Below are positions 24,456 through 34,006 of a stretch of DNA of 64,000 nucleotides, piece after piece. Position 1 is the stretch's first letter. Each line of letters begins with the position of its first letter. Below the pieces are notes generated by a model, which saw only the letters and a program-made list of their open reading frames with translations, made no database searches and was not told where the DNA came from. Source of the DNA: JABAYQ01 sp049890095 (GTDB lineage Bacteria; Bacteroidota; Bacteroidia; Flavobacteriales; UBA7312); the NCBI GenBank assembly GCA_049890095.1, contig JBMHCD010000008.1, positions 186,001 to 250,000 of the forward strand, written 5' to 3'. The position numbers and the translations under genes are program-made.

Positions 24456-25730
24456 TTAGTAAGCAAATAGGGGGTATTTACTCATAAGATTATTTACTTT
24501 TTTTCTTACTTCTGATATAACCTTTTCGTTATCGATATTCATTAAGACTTCGTCAATTAAATCAACAATTACTGGTATAGTATCTTCTTTAATACCCCTA
24601 GTTGTAATTGCCGGAGTACCAACTCTCATTCCTGAAGTTACGAATGGAGATTTATCGTCAAACGGAACCATATTTTTGTTTACAGTAATATCTGCTAAAA
24701 CAAGAGTATTTTCTGCTTGTTTTCCTGTTATTCCTTTTGATCTTAAATCCAGTAGCATACAATGATTTGAAGTACCACCAGAAACTACATCATATCCTTT
24801 GTCAATAAAACATTGAGCCATTACAGCTGCATTTTTAATTATTTGTTTAGTGTATTCTTTAAATTCAGGATTTAGAGCTTCACCAAAAGCAATAGCTTTT
24901 GCTCCTATAATATGTTCTAAAGGACCACCTTGTGTGCCTGGAAAAACAGCTGAATCTAATAAAGAAGACATTTTACGAATTACACCTTTTGGAGTCTTTA
25001 ATCCCCAAGGATTGTCAAAATCTTTACCCATCATTATTAAACCACCTCTAGGACCTCTCAACGTTTTGTGAGTAGTAGTGGTAATGATGTGGCAATGAGG
25101 AGCAGGATTGTTAAGGTGTCCGCTAGCAATTAGTCCAGAAGGATGTGAAATATCCGCTAATAATAAAGCTCCAACACTATCTGCTATTGCTCTAAACTTT
25201 GAATAATCAATATCTCTAGAATATGCTGAAGCACCACAAATAATTAATTGAGGCTTTTCTTCTTTTGCAGTTTTTTCAATAGCGTCATAATCTAATAATC
25301 CATTATCTTCTCTAACAGAATAAAAACTGGTTTGATAAGTTTTACCAGAAAAATTTACTGGAGAACCATGAGTTAAATGACCACCATGTGCCAAGTTGAA
25401 TCCTAGCATTTTTTGGCCTGGTTTTAAAACAGCTAAAAAGACTGCAGCATTGGCCTGAGAGCCAGAATGTGGTTGGACATTGGCATATTCAACGCCAAAT
25501 AATTCTTTTGCTCTATCAATTGCTAATTGTTCAATTTTATCAACAACTTCGCAACCACCATAGTATCTTTTGTTTGGAAATCCTTCTGCATATTTATTGG
25601 TTAAACAAGAGCCAGCTGCTTCCATCACTTGGTTGCTAACAAAATTTTCGGATGCAATTAGTTCAATTCCGTGTGTTTGTCTATCTTTTTCTTGATCAAT
25701 AAGATCAAATATTTTTTGGTCTCTCTTCAT
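24456..25730 (-). CDS. glyA: Serine hydroxymethyltransferase
   Basis: 424 residues. PLP enzyme that converts serine and tetrahydrofolate to glycine and 5,10-methylene-THF. The PLP lysine is Lys222 in TTTTHKTLRGPRGG; also GIELIASENF (substrate carboxylate), NKYAEGFPNKRYYGGCE, and the folate-site region VTSGMRVGTPAITTRG. Full length. Promoter motif 29 nt upstream, terminator directly downstream. Fits with folP elsewhere in the window for folate metabolism. Confidence 0.97.
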   Translation of the reverse strand: MKRDQKIFDLIDQEKDRQTHGIELIASENFVSNQVMEAAGSCLTNKYAEGFPNKRYYGGCEVVDKIEQLAIDRAKELFGVEYANVQPHSGSQANAAVFLAVLKPGQKMLGFNLAHGGHLTHGSPVNFSGKTYQTSFYSVREDNGLLDYDAIEKTAKEEKPQLIICGASAYSRDIDYSKFRAIADSVGALLLADISHPSGLIASGHLNNPAPHCHIITTTTHKTLRGPRGGLIMMGKDFDNPWGLKTPKGVIRKMSSLLDSAVFPGTQGGPLEHIIGAKAIAFGEALNPEFKEYTKQIIKNAAVMAQCFIDKGYDVVSGGTSNHCMLLDLRSKGITGKQAENTLVLADITVNKNMVPFDDKSPFVTSGMRVGTPAITTRGIKEDTIPVIVDLIDEVLMNIDNEKVISEVRKKVNNLMSKYPLFAY

Positions 25731-25741
25731 GAATATTTTTT

Positions 25742-25749
25742 TACTTTCG
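25742..25749 (+). promoter_or_regulatory. Weak -7 element for the FMN-enzyme gene
   Basis: TACTTTCG, one mismatch to the consensus, 22 nt before the plus-strand ATG at 25772. Confidence 0.35.
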
Positions 25750-25759
25750 TAGTTGGTAA

Positions 25760-25767
25760 CAAATATA
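25760..25767 (-). promoter_or_regulatory. -7 promoter element for glyA
   Basis: TATATTTG on the minus strand, 29 nt before the glyA ATG and closely interleaved with the plus-strand element. Confidence 0.6.
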
Positions 25768-25771
25768 AATA

Positions 25772-26719
25772 ATGAATAACAAAATCACTCAATTATTTGG
25801 TATAAAATATCCAATTATTCAAGCCGGAATGATATGGTGTAGTGGTTGGGAATTAGCATCATCAGTGAGTAACGCTGGAGGATTAGGAATTATTGGTTCT
25901 GGTTCTATGTATCCAGATGTACTAAAACAACATATTTTAAAGTGTAAAGCAGCAACGGATAAACCCTTCGCTGTAAACTTACCTTTGTTATATCCTCAAA
26001 TTGACGATCACATAAAGATTATTATTGATAATGATGTAAAAATTGTTTTTACATCTGCTGGAAATCCAAAAAAATGGACATCAGTTTTAAAAAATCATGG
26101 AATAATTGTTGTTCATGTTGTAAGTAACTTAAAATTTGCTTTGAAGTCTGTTGAAGCAGGAGTTGATGCAATAGTTGCTGAAGGTTTTGAAGCTGGAGGT
26201 CATAACGGAAGAGAAGAAACTACTACAATGTGCCTCTTGCCACTTATAAGTAAACATATTGATATCCCATTAATTGCAGCAGGAGGTATTTCTTGTGGTA
26301 AATCTATGATGGCTGCAATGGCATTGGGAGCTGATGGTGTACAAATTGGAAGTAAGTTTATTGCTACTCCCGAATCGTCTGCACATGAAAATTTTAAACA
26401 ATATATATTAAATTCTAAAGAAGGAGACACACAGCTAACTTTAAAAGAAGTTACTCCTGTTAGATTATTGAAAAATGATTTTTATAATCAGCTAATGAAA
26501 GCATATGATCAGGGAGCAAATGTGGATGAGTTAAAACAAATATTGGGCAGAGGTAGAGCAAAATTAGGAATGTTTGTTGGTGATTTGGACGAAGGAGAGT
26601 TAGAAGTTGGTCAAGTTTCAGCTATGATGGACGAGATAAAACCTGCTGCTCAAATTGTTGAAGAGTTGATAGATGAATTTGAAATTGCTAAAAATCAATT
26701 AGTTAATGTTTGTTTTTAA
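25772..26719 (+). CDS. Nitronate monooxygenase / FabK-like FMN enzyme
   Basis: 315 residues, TIM-barrel FMN protein. PIIQAGMIWCSGWELASSVSNAGG at the N-terminus splits into the family start plus the S-x-AGGLG loop; VAEGFEAGGHNGRE carries the conserved His, and IAAGGISCGKSMM and GADGVQIGSKF form the phosphate site. The family covers nitronate monooxygenase and enoyl-ACP reductase FabK. With only this sequence the two cannot be separated. Divergent from glyA; the next gene starts 34 nt downstream. Confidence 0.85.
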   Translation: MNNKITQLFGIKYPIIQAGMIWCSGWELASSVSNAGGLGIIGSGSMYPDVLKQHILKCKAATDKPFAVNLPLLYPQIDDHIKIIIDNDVKIVFTSAGNPKKWTSVLKNHGIIVVHVVSNLKFALKSVEAGVDAIVAEGFEAGGHNGREETTTMCLLPLISKHIDIPLIAAGGISCGKSMMAAMALGADGVQIGSKFIATPESSAHENFKQYILNSKEGDTQLTLKEVTPVRLLKNDFYNQLMKAYDQGANVDELKQILGRGRAKLGMFVGDLDEGELEVGQVSAMMDEIKPAAQIVEELIDEFEIAKNQLVNVCF

Positions 26720-26753
26720 TATAATAAATACTACTTTTTCATGTTAAGTGTTT

Positions 26754-28238
26754 ATGTCAAAAATTATATTTTACATTTTTACATTTTTTGTCTTTAGCAA
26801 TTCTTTTTCTCAAACAATTGAGCCTCCCTTAATTACTCATTTGTCAATCGATTCGATTACTAATCAGGTTCAAATAAACTGGGCAAATTCATCACCTCAA
26901 ACTGAGGGTTATATTGTTTACAAAAGAGATTATTTTGGCTTGTGGATTCCACTAGATACTATTTTTGGCATTGATAATACTTTTTATGTCACTAATTCAT
27001 CAAATGCTCAAAATCAAATAGAAACGTTCAGTATAACAGCATTTGATGGGAATGATAATTCTAGTTTACGAAGTGATTTTCATCAAACAACTAAACTGGA
27101 ATATGATTATCAAAATTGTAATGATACATGTTTTTTAAGTTGGAATGGATACCATAATATGTTTGGTCTTGTTGGTTATCGCGTTCTGATTAATTCCAAA
27201 AATAATCTGAACGGACAAACCAGTTTTCAAGAAATTACCTTAGGACAAAATGATACCACTTTGGCTATGCCAGTAGATTATTCGACTTCTTATTCGTTTT
27301 ACATTGCGGCTTTTAATATTTTCGATAGTTTATCGGTCTCTACTAATTCCGTTTTTTCTACAACTAATTTAAAAGCTCCAGAATATATTTACATAAATAG
27401 AGTAAGTGTTAATTCTGAAAATACAATTGATGTTTCTATAATTTCGGATAGCTCTGATATTTCTTATTATAAAATATACCGATCTTTTTTAGATGGAGGA
27501 TTTCCAAATTTTTTAGGAATAACGGATTCGGTTACTAGTCCTAATAGTTATCGTGATTTGTATACTTATCCACAATTAAATAAATATTATTACAGTGCTA
27601 TAGCTGTAGATGTATGTGGTAACGAATTGTCAAGATCAAAATATATAAATAGTGTTGATACGTCAATTGTAAGTAACTTAAAGTTAACTCCATTAATTTT
27701 AACAAATAAAGAAATTTCGGTAGAATGGGATGATTATGAAGGTTTTTTAAACCCTAATTACACGATAGAATTGTGGAAAGGTGTGAATAATAATTTCAGT
27801 TTATTAAATTCGGTATCTCCCTTTTCATCATCTGAAATTGATATTTCTGATGACATAGGCGAAATATGTATTTTTTTAAAGGCTTATGAAAATGACGTTA
27901 ATCTGATAAATCGTCAGGATACTATTTACTCCAATAGAGTATGTGTAGCTAATAAACCATTGGTATACATTCCAAATAGTTTCTCTCCAAATGAGGATAT
28001 GAAAAACAACTTGTTTAAGGTTTATTTGTATGATAACGGTTCGTTAACGAGTTTTAAACTGGATATATATGATTCGCTTGGAAACATTGTTTTTCAAACC
28101 AATGATGAAAATGAATATTGGGATGGAACATTTAAAGGAAAAGTTTTACCAATCGATAATTATGTATATATGTTAAAAATAACATATGCTAATGATTATG
28201 AGATTTACAAAAACGGGAATATTACTTTGTTAAGATAA
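26754..28238 (+). CDS. Exported protein with gliding-motility-type T9SS C-terminal domain
   Basis: 494 residues from the ATG at 26754 (a GTG six nt upstream is less likely). Signal peptide MSKIIFYIFTFFVFSNSFSQ, then beta-rich fibronectin type III-like repeats (about 25-400, with recurrent W-N/Y-x-V and D-x-D patterns), then from about residue 403 the type B sorting domain with VYIPNSFSPN, LDIYDSLGNIVFQT, YWDGTFKGK and YVYMLKITY. The type B tail predicts T9SS export to the cell surface. The specific role (adhesin or gliding accessory) is not visible. Confidence 0.9.
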   Translation: MSKIIFYIFTFFVFSNSFSQTIEPPLITHLSIDSITNQVQINWANSSPQTEGYIVYKRDYFGLWIPLDTIFGIDNTFYVTNSSNAQNQIETFSITAFDGNDNSSLRSDFHQTTKLEYDYQNCNDTCFLSWNGYHNMFGLVGYRVLINSKNNLNGQTSFQEITLGQNDTTLAMPVDYSTSYSFYIAAFNIFDSLSVSTNSVFSTTNLKAPEYIYINRVSVNSENTIDVSIISDSSDISYYKIYRSFLDGGFPNFLGITDSVTSPNSYRDLYTYPQLNKYYYSAIAVDVCGNELSRSKYINSVDTSIVSNLKLTPLILTNKEISVEWDDYEGFLNPNYTIELWKGVNNNFSLLNSVSPFSSSEIDISDDIGEICIFLKAYENDVNLINRQDTIYSNRVCVANKPLVYIPNSFSPNEDMKNNLFKVYLYDNGSLTSFKLDIYDSLGNIVFQTNDENEYWDGTFKGKVLPIDNYVYMLKITYANDYEIYKNGNITLLR

Positions 28239-28274
28239 TCCAGTAATTAATATTTCTGTTACATGATATTTTAT

Positions 28275-28282
28275 TACTTTTG
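28275..28282 (+). promoter_or_regulatory. -7 promoter element for guaB
   Basis: TACTTTTG, 35 nt before the guaB ATG; no purine riboswitch-like structure was recognised in the leader. Confidence 0.55.
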
Positions 28283-28317
28283 CCCGATATTATTGATAAC
28301 TTTTAATTGTTGAGTTT

Positions 28318-29781
28318 ATGGAGCCAAAAAATCAAAAAATTATAGGAGAAGGGCTAACCTATGACGATGTTCTTCTTATTCCAGAATACTCTGAAGTTTT
28401 ACCTTCTCAAGTAAGTGTTTCTACCTTATTCACAAAAAATATTAAACTAAACATTCCAATTGTTGCAGCAGCTATGGATACTGTTACAGAAGCAAAAATG
28501 GCTATAGCTATTGCTCAAGAAGGAGGTATAGGTGTTTTGCATAAAAACATGAGTGTTGAAGCACAAGCTTCTGAAGTTAGAAAAGTAAAAAGATCGGAAA
28601 GTGGTATGATCTTAGATCCAATCATCTTGTCCCAAGATGCAATTGTGAGTGATGCATTGTTAATAATGAAAGAAAATAAAATAGGAGGGATTCCTATTAT
28701 TAATGATAAAAATGATCTTATTGGAATTGTAACTAATAGAGATTTACGTTTTGAGAAACAACTCGAAAAGAAAATAACAGATGTTATGACTAGTGAGAGT
28801 TTGATAACTACTCAATTAACGGATTTAGAAAATGCCGAAGATATTTTACAACAAAATAAAATTGAAAAATTACCTGTTGTTGATGAGAACGGAAAACTTG
28901 TTGGTTTAATAACCTACAAGGATATAATGAAAAACAAAACCAGACCAAATTCTTGTAAAGATAAATATGGGAGATTAAGAGTTGCCGCTGCTGTAGGTGT
29001 AACTTCTGATTCGATTGATCGTGTTGAAGCCCTACATAATGCCGGAGTCGATGCCGTTATTGTAGATACTGCACATGGTCATAGTAAGGGTGTAATCGAG
29101 ACTGTAAAGAAAATAAAGTCAAGATTTCCTGATTTAGATGTTGTGGCTGGTAATATAGCAACAGCTTCTGCAGCTTTAGCACTAAAAGAAGCAGGTGTTG
29201 ATGCCGTTAAAGTAGGAATTGGTCCAGGTTCTATTTGTACTACCAGAGTTGTTGCTGGTGTTGGTGTTCCTCAGCTTTCTGCAGTAATGGATGTAGTAGA
29301 AGCATTGGAAGGCTCTGATGTTCCTGTTATTGCCGATGGAGGTATTCGATATTCAGGAGATATTGTTAAAGCATTAGTTGCTGGTGCAAGTACGGTAATG
29401 CTTGGATCTATAATTGCTGGTGTTGAAGAAGCTCCTGGTGAAACTATTATTTTTGAAGGTAGAAAATTCAAAGCATATAGAGGAATGGGTTCTGTAGAAG
29501 CAATGCAAGCTGGATCAAAAGATCGTTACTTCCAATCTGATCAAGAGGAGAAAAAATTAGTTCCAGAAGGAATTGTTGGGCGAGTTGATTATAAAGGAAA
29601 GTTAGACGAAGTAATTCATCAAATGGTTGGTGGCTTACGATCGGGTATGGGCTATTGTGGAGCACCAAGTATTGAGAAAATGAAAGAATCTAAATTTATT
29701 CGTATTACCAGTGCAGGAGTAGTTGAAAGCCACCCTCATGATGTGCGAATTACTAGAGAAGCACCAAATTATAGCAGATAA
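28318..29781 (+). CDS. guaB: Inosine-5'-monophosphate dehydrogenase
   Basis: 487 residues. NAD-dependent oxidation of IMP to XMP, the committed step to GMP. The catalytic Cys307 is in GPGSICTTRVV; tandem CBS domains occupy about residues 95-210 (MILDPIILSQDA..., ITDVMTSESL...); flap/active-site arginine region YRGMGS; full length. Downstream lie the periplasmic folding genes with 26 nt gap. Confidence 0.97.
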   Translation: MEPKNQKIIGEGLTYDDVLLIPEYSEVLPSQVSVSTLFTKNIKLNIPIVAAAMDTVTEAKMAIAIAQEGGIGVLHKNMSVEAQASEVRKVKRSESGMILDPIILSQDAIVSDALLIMKENKIGGIPIINDKNDLIGIVTNRDLRFEKQLEKKITDVMTSESLITTQLTDLENAEDILQQNKIEKLPVVDENGKLVGLITYKDIMKNKTRPNSCKDKYGRLRVAAAVGVTSDSIDRVEALHNAGVDAVIVDTAHGHSKGVIETVKKIKSRFPDLDVVAGNIATASAALALKEAGVDAVKVGIGPGSICTTRVVAGVGVPQLSAVMDVVEALEGSDVPVIADGGIRYSGDIVKALVAGASTVMLGSIIAGVEEAPGETIIFEGRKFKAYRGMGSVEAMQAGSKDRYFQSDQEEKKLVPEGIVGRVDYKGKLDEVIHQMVGGLRSGMGYCGAPSIEKMKESKFIRITSAGVVESHPHDVRITREAPNYSR

Positions 29782-29807
29782 ATAACAAATAAATTTTAAA
29801 ATAAGAA

Positions 29808-31835
29808 ATGAACGGAATTTTAGTTTTAGTAGCTTTAGGATTAGCAGTTTTAAGTGGTAATTTAAAAAACGATTCAAAAAAAGATAAACAACAAATTGTA
29901 ATGGAAGTTGGCCCTGAGCGTGTTCCATTAAGCGAGTTTGAATCAACATTCAGAAAAAACAATGCTGATAGAGTTGTTGATAAAGAATATCTTGATCAAT
30001 ACACAGATTTATTTGTTGATTTTAAAAGAAAAGTATTATTTGCTAAGGAGCTCAAAATGGATACTTCTGTAGCTTTTAAAAGAGAATTAGCTGGCTATAG
30101 AAGACAATTAGCTCGTCCTTATTTAACTGATAAAAAGGCTGAAGAATCTCTAATAGACGAGGCATATTCCAGAATGTTGGAAGAAGTAAGAGCTAGTCAT
30201 ATACTTATTACACTAGACGAATCAGCTTTACCAGATGACACCTTAAAAGCTTATAATAGATTAATGCAATTAAGATCTGCTGCATTAGCTGGGCAAGACT
30301 TTAACAAACTAGCAAAAATTAATTCTCAAGATCCTTCTGCTAAAGAAAATAGTGGCGATTTGGGTTATTTTTCGGCATTTAGAATGTTGTACGACTTTGA
30401 AACAGTAGCTTACAATACTGAAGTAGGAGAGATTTCTCTTCCATTCAGAACTAGAGTAGGTTATCATATTGTTAAAGTTACAGATAGAAGAAAAAATAAA
30501 GGAGAGTTAAAAGTAGCACATATTATGATTGAAGAAAGAGAGGATGCTACCCCAAAAGAAGTTATTGCAAATCAGGAAAAGATTGTTCAAATGAAAGAGG
30601 CATTTGCAAGTGGCAAATCATTTGAAGACATGGTTCGATTTTCCGATGATAAATCCTCTGTTAAAAATAGAGGAGAATTACCTTGGTTTTCTTCAGGTCA
30701 AATGGTAGCTCCTTTTGAAAATGCAGCTTTTGGTTTACAAAAACCGGGAGACATTTCTGAGCCAGTAAAAACTATATACGGATGGCATTTTATTAAGCTT
30801 TTAGATACTAAGGCGGTACCAAGTTTTGAGGACAGTAAAGCTGATATTCAACGTAAAATTAATAGAGATTCAAGAACAAATGTTGGTAGAGAGTCACTGA
30901 TAAAAAATATCAAAAAAGAGTACAAGTTTCGTCAAATTTCCTCAGGAAGTTCATTCGCCAAAAACTTACAAGTATTTTATGATATAGATTTGCAAAATTG
31001 GGATAGAAAAAACTTTGAAACCGATAACAAAACATTATTTGTTTTAGATAATATAAATTATACTCAAAATGATTTTGCCGATTACCTGAATAAACATAAA
31101 TCAAAAATAGATCCAAATAAAATGGAATCTTCTATTAATTCATTATACAACAATTGGATTGATGATAGTTGTATTAAACATGAAGATAGTCAATTAGAAG
31201 ATAAATACCCAGAGTTTAGAGCTTTAATGAAAGAATATAACGATGGCATAATGTTGTTCGATTTGATGGATAAAAAAGTTTGGTCTAAAGCAATAGAAGA
31301 TACTGTTGGATTGATGAATTATTATCAAATTGCTAAAGAAAACTACGTTTGGGGAGAAAATGTGGTTGCTTCTACGTTTAATTGTAAAAATCAAAAAACA
31401 GCTGATAGATTAAGATCTTTGATTAATAATAGGTATTCCTTAAATCAACTAACCAAAAAAGAAATAGATTTATTACGTTTCGGTAAAGGTGATGGTATAT
31501 TTTTGTCTGATCAGGATATTGTGAATATTATAAATTATACCAATCCATCAAGTATTTCGTTTGAAAAAAAGAATTACAGCAAAGGTACATCTAATACAAT
31601 AGATAATAAATGGTCTTTAGGTCTTACAGAAGATGATCCCCAGCTTGATGGTACTATTTTGATAAGCAATATAACTGATATTAAGTCTGGTGAAATAAAA
31701 ACTTTTGATGAAGCAAAAGGAGCAGTTATTTCGGATTACCAAGATTATTTGGAGTCGATGTGGAAAAAAGAGTTAGAACAAAAATATCCAGTAATAATCT
31801 ACGAAGACGTTTTATACTCTATTATACAAAAGTAA
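29808..31835 (+). CDS. Periplasmic peptidyl-prolyl isomerase with two parvulin domains
   Basis: 675 residues. Two PpiC/parvulin domains: the first from RASHILI (about 126) to GYHIVKVTDR (about 227), the second from KVAHIMI (about 234) to GWHFIKLLDT (about 335). A SurA-like N-terminal helical region precedes them and about 340 residues of helical C-terminal region follow. The N-terminal hydrophobic stretch (MNGILVLVALGLAVLSG) looks like a signal peptide but lacks basic residues at its start. Probably works with the two following genes in outer-membrane protein folding. Confidence 0.88.
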   Translation: MNGILVLVALGLAVLSGNLKNDSKKDKQQIVMEVGPERVPLSEFESTFRKNNADRVVDKEYLDQYTDLFVDFKRKVLFAKELKMDTSVAFKRELAGYRRQLARPYLTDKKAEESLIDEAYSRMLEEVRASHILITLDESALPDDTLKAYNRLMQLRSAALAGQDFNKLAKINSQDPSAKENSGDLGYFSAFRMLYDFETVAYNTEVGEISLPFRTRVGYHIVKVTDRRKNKGELKVAHIMIEEREDATPKEVIANQEKIVQMKEAFASGKSFEDMVRFSDDKSSVKNRGELPWFSSGQMVAPFENAAFGLQKPGDISEPVKTIYGWHFIKLLDTKAVPSFEDSKADIQRKINRDSRTNVGRESLIKNIKKEYKFRQISSGSSFAKNLQVFYDIDLQNWDRKNFETDNKTLFVLDNINYTQNDFADYLNKHKSKIDPNKMESSINSLYNNWIDDSCIKHEDSQLEDKYPEFRALMKEYNDGIMLFDLMDKKVWSKAIEDTVGLMNYYQIAKENYVWGENVVASTFNCKNQKTADRLRSLINNRYSLNQLTKKEIDLLRFGKGDGIFLSDQDIVNIINYTNPSSISFEKKNYSKGTSNTIDNKWSLGLTEDDPQLDGTILISNITDIKSGEIKTFDEAKGAVISDYQDYLESMWKKELEQKYPVIIYEDVLYSIIQK

Positions 31836-31842
31836 AATTTTG

Positions 31843-32679
31843 ATGATTAGAGTTCTGTTATCTTGTTTTTTACTGTTATTCGCTTCTTGTCATTTTTTCA
31901 AGAAGGATGATGCTGTCTTACTAGCTTCAATTTATGGTGAAGATCTCTATTTTGATGACATTAAACATTCTTTCAATACATCATTGAGTAAAAGTGATAG
32001 TATTTTATTACAAAAGAATTTGATAGAAAAATGGGTGAAAAATCAGGCTCTTGTGCATAAGGCAAAGTTGAACCTTGATGACGAGTTAATACAAGTTGAA
32101 AATCAAGTAAAGGAATATAGAAACTCTCTACTTATTTATCGTTATCAGCAATTATTATTAAATCAAAAATTAGATACAGTAGTTTCTGATTTAGATTTAC
32201 GCAATTTTTTTGTCGATAATAAAGCTAATTTTAAGTTGAAAAATAATATTGCAACCATTAACTATATAAAATTAAAAAAGGAAGTGCCAAACCTTTGGAA
32301 ACCTTTAAAATGGTATAAATCTGACAAAGAAAATACCTTAGAAAAATTAGAGGATTATTGTTATCAGTTTTCGGATGAATATTCTATTGGAGACGAGTGG
32401 GTAAGAATTGAAGACTTAATCTCTAAATTACCAAAAGATCTTAATCTTAAAGTTTCAGACTTTAACAAGAGAAGAAATTTTGAGTTTTCTGATGATGACT
32501 ATTTTTATTTTATTTATTTAAAAAAAGTAAAAAGAACTGGAGATATTGCTCCTTTAGAATTAGAAAAAAAGCAGATTAGAAATATTTTGATTAATAAAAG
32601 GAAATTAGATTTTTTGAAGAATATGGAAAATTCTATTTACAAAGATGCGATTTCTAAAAATTTAGTTACTTATGAATAA
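31843..32679 (+). CDS. SurA-N-like chaperone lipoprotein without visible PPIase domain
   Basis: 278 residues from the ATG at 31843 (TTG directly before it is an alternative). Lipobox LLFASC (Cys near 16) predicts a lipoprotein. The N-terminal half resembles the helical chaperone part of PpiC/SurA proteins (VKNQALVHKAKL, VENQVKEYRNSL, DLRNFFVDNKANFKL), but the G-x-H-I/L parvulin core is not visible in the second half. It overlaps surA by eight nt. Likely a chaperone-only partner; this is inference from context. Confidence 0.7.
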   Translation: MIRVLLSCFLLLFASCHFFKKDDAVLLASIYGEDLYFDDIKHSFNTSLSKSDSILLQKNLIEKWVKNQALVHKAKLNLDDELIQVENQVKEYRNSLLIYRYQQLLLNQKLDTVVSDLDLRNFFVDNKANFKLKNNIATINYIKLKKEVPNLWKPLKWYKSDKENTLEKLEDYCYQFSDEYSIGDEWVRIEDLISKLPKDLNLKVSDFNKRRNFEFSDDDYFYFIYLKKVKRTGDIAPLELEKKQIRNILINKRKLDFLKNMENSIYKDAISKNLVTYE

Positions 32680-34006
32680 GATTGGATTTTTATTGTTGAT
32701 GTTTGTTGGTTTTAGTTCAAATGGGCAAAACAAAGTAGATGGTATTGAAGCTATAGTAGGGGATAAAATTATTTTGTATTCTGATATTGAAAATCAATTG
32801 TTACAATTTTTGGCTCAGAATCCTGCTGCTGATAAAGATCAGCTTCGTTGTCAAATTATTGATGAAATGATGTTTCAAAAATTGTTATCTAATCAGGCAG
32901 AAGTAGATAGTATAGAAGTTACAAATGAAGAAGTTGAAGAAGTTGTGAATCAACGAGTTGATTTTTTTATGAGTAAGCTTGGAGGATCTGTTCGTGGTGT
33001 TGAACGATATTTTGATAAACCGATTGAAGATCTAAAAGATGATTTGTATAATTTGATGAAAGATCAAATGTTGGCACAACGAATGGAATCAAAAATTACA
33101 TCATCTATTAAAACAACCCCATTTGATGTAAGAAAGTTTTTCAATGAAATTCCCAAAGATAGTTTGCCAACATTACCTGCTGAGATAGAATTATCTCAAA
33201 TTGTTATTTATCCAAAGATTTCTTCCACAGAAAAAGCACGATTAACTAAAAAGTTATTAGAGTATAAGAAAAGGGTACAAAATGGAGAGGATTTTTCATT
33301 TTTAGCTTCATTATATTCTCAAGATGAAGGTTCGGTTAATGATGGAGGAGATTTAGGTTATGTTGGAAAAGGTAAATTAGTGCCTGAATTCGAAGCAGCA
33401 GCATTTAGATTACAAAAAGGTCAGATTTCTGATCCTGTAAAAACAAAATATGGTTTTCATCTTATTCAAATGATTGATAGAAAGGGAGAGCAGTTTCGTA
33501 TTCGTCATATTCTTTTAAAGCCTTCATACAGATTAGAAGATTTTACTAAAGCAAAAAGTCAACTGGATAGTATTAGTATGCTTATTCGTTCTGATAGTTT
33601 ATCATTTGCTGAAGCTGCATTAAAATTTTCTCAGGATGATTCCAAAAATAATGGCGGTATAATTCTAAATCCACAAACAGGAGGTTCTTCGTTTTTAATA
33701 GAAGAGTTGGACTCAGAGTTATCATTGTCTGTTAATGGTTTGTCTGAAGGAGAAATATCTATTCCATTTAACTTCACTAATTTCGATCAAAGAGTTGGAT
33801 GTAGAATAATTTTTGTAAATTCTCTATCAGAACCCCATATTGCAAACCTCTCTGATGACTATGATCGATTACAGAACATTACCTTGCAACAAATGAAATC
33901 GGATGCTTTAGCAAATTGGAGAAATGAAACTATTGCTAATACATTTATAAAATTAAATACAAGTCTATCTTGTGATTTATTAACTAACTGGAAACAAGTA
34001 AAATGA
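32672..34006 (+). CDS. surA: SurA-type periplasmic chaperone/peptidyl-prolyl isomerase
   Basis: 444 residues. Signal peptide (cleavage near SSNGQ-NK), SurA N-terminal helical domain (VDGIEAIVGDKIILYSDIENQ), first parvulin domain from about 172 (IELSQIVIYPK) to GFHLIQMID (about 260-270), and a second from FRIRHILLKP (about 275) with a less conserved core. It assists outer-membrane beta-barrel folding in the periplasm. moxR begins inside its stop region (ATGA overlap). Confidence 0.9.
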   Translation: MNKIGFLLLMFVGFSSNGQNKVDGIEAIVGDKIILYSDIENQLLQFLAQNPAADKDQLRCQIIDEMMFQKLLSNQAEVDSIEVTNEEVEEVVNQRVDFFMSKLGGSVRGVERYFDKPIEDLKDDLYNLMKDQMLAQRMESKITSSIKTTPFDVRKFFNEIPKDSLPTLPAEIELSQIVIYPKISSTEKARLTKKLLEYKKRVQNGEDFSFLASLYSQDEGSVNDGGDLGYVGKGKLVPEFEAAAFRLQKGQISDPVKTKYGFHLIQMIDRKGEQFRIRHILLKPSYRLEDFTKAKSQLDSISMLIRSDSLSFAEAALKFSQDDSKNNGGIILNPQTGGSSFLIEELDSELSLSVNGLSEGEISIPFNFTNFDQRVGCRIIFVNSLSEPHIANLSDDYDRLQNITLQQMKSDALANWRNETIANTFIKLNTSLSCDLLTNWKQVK

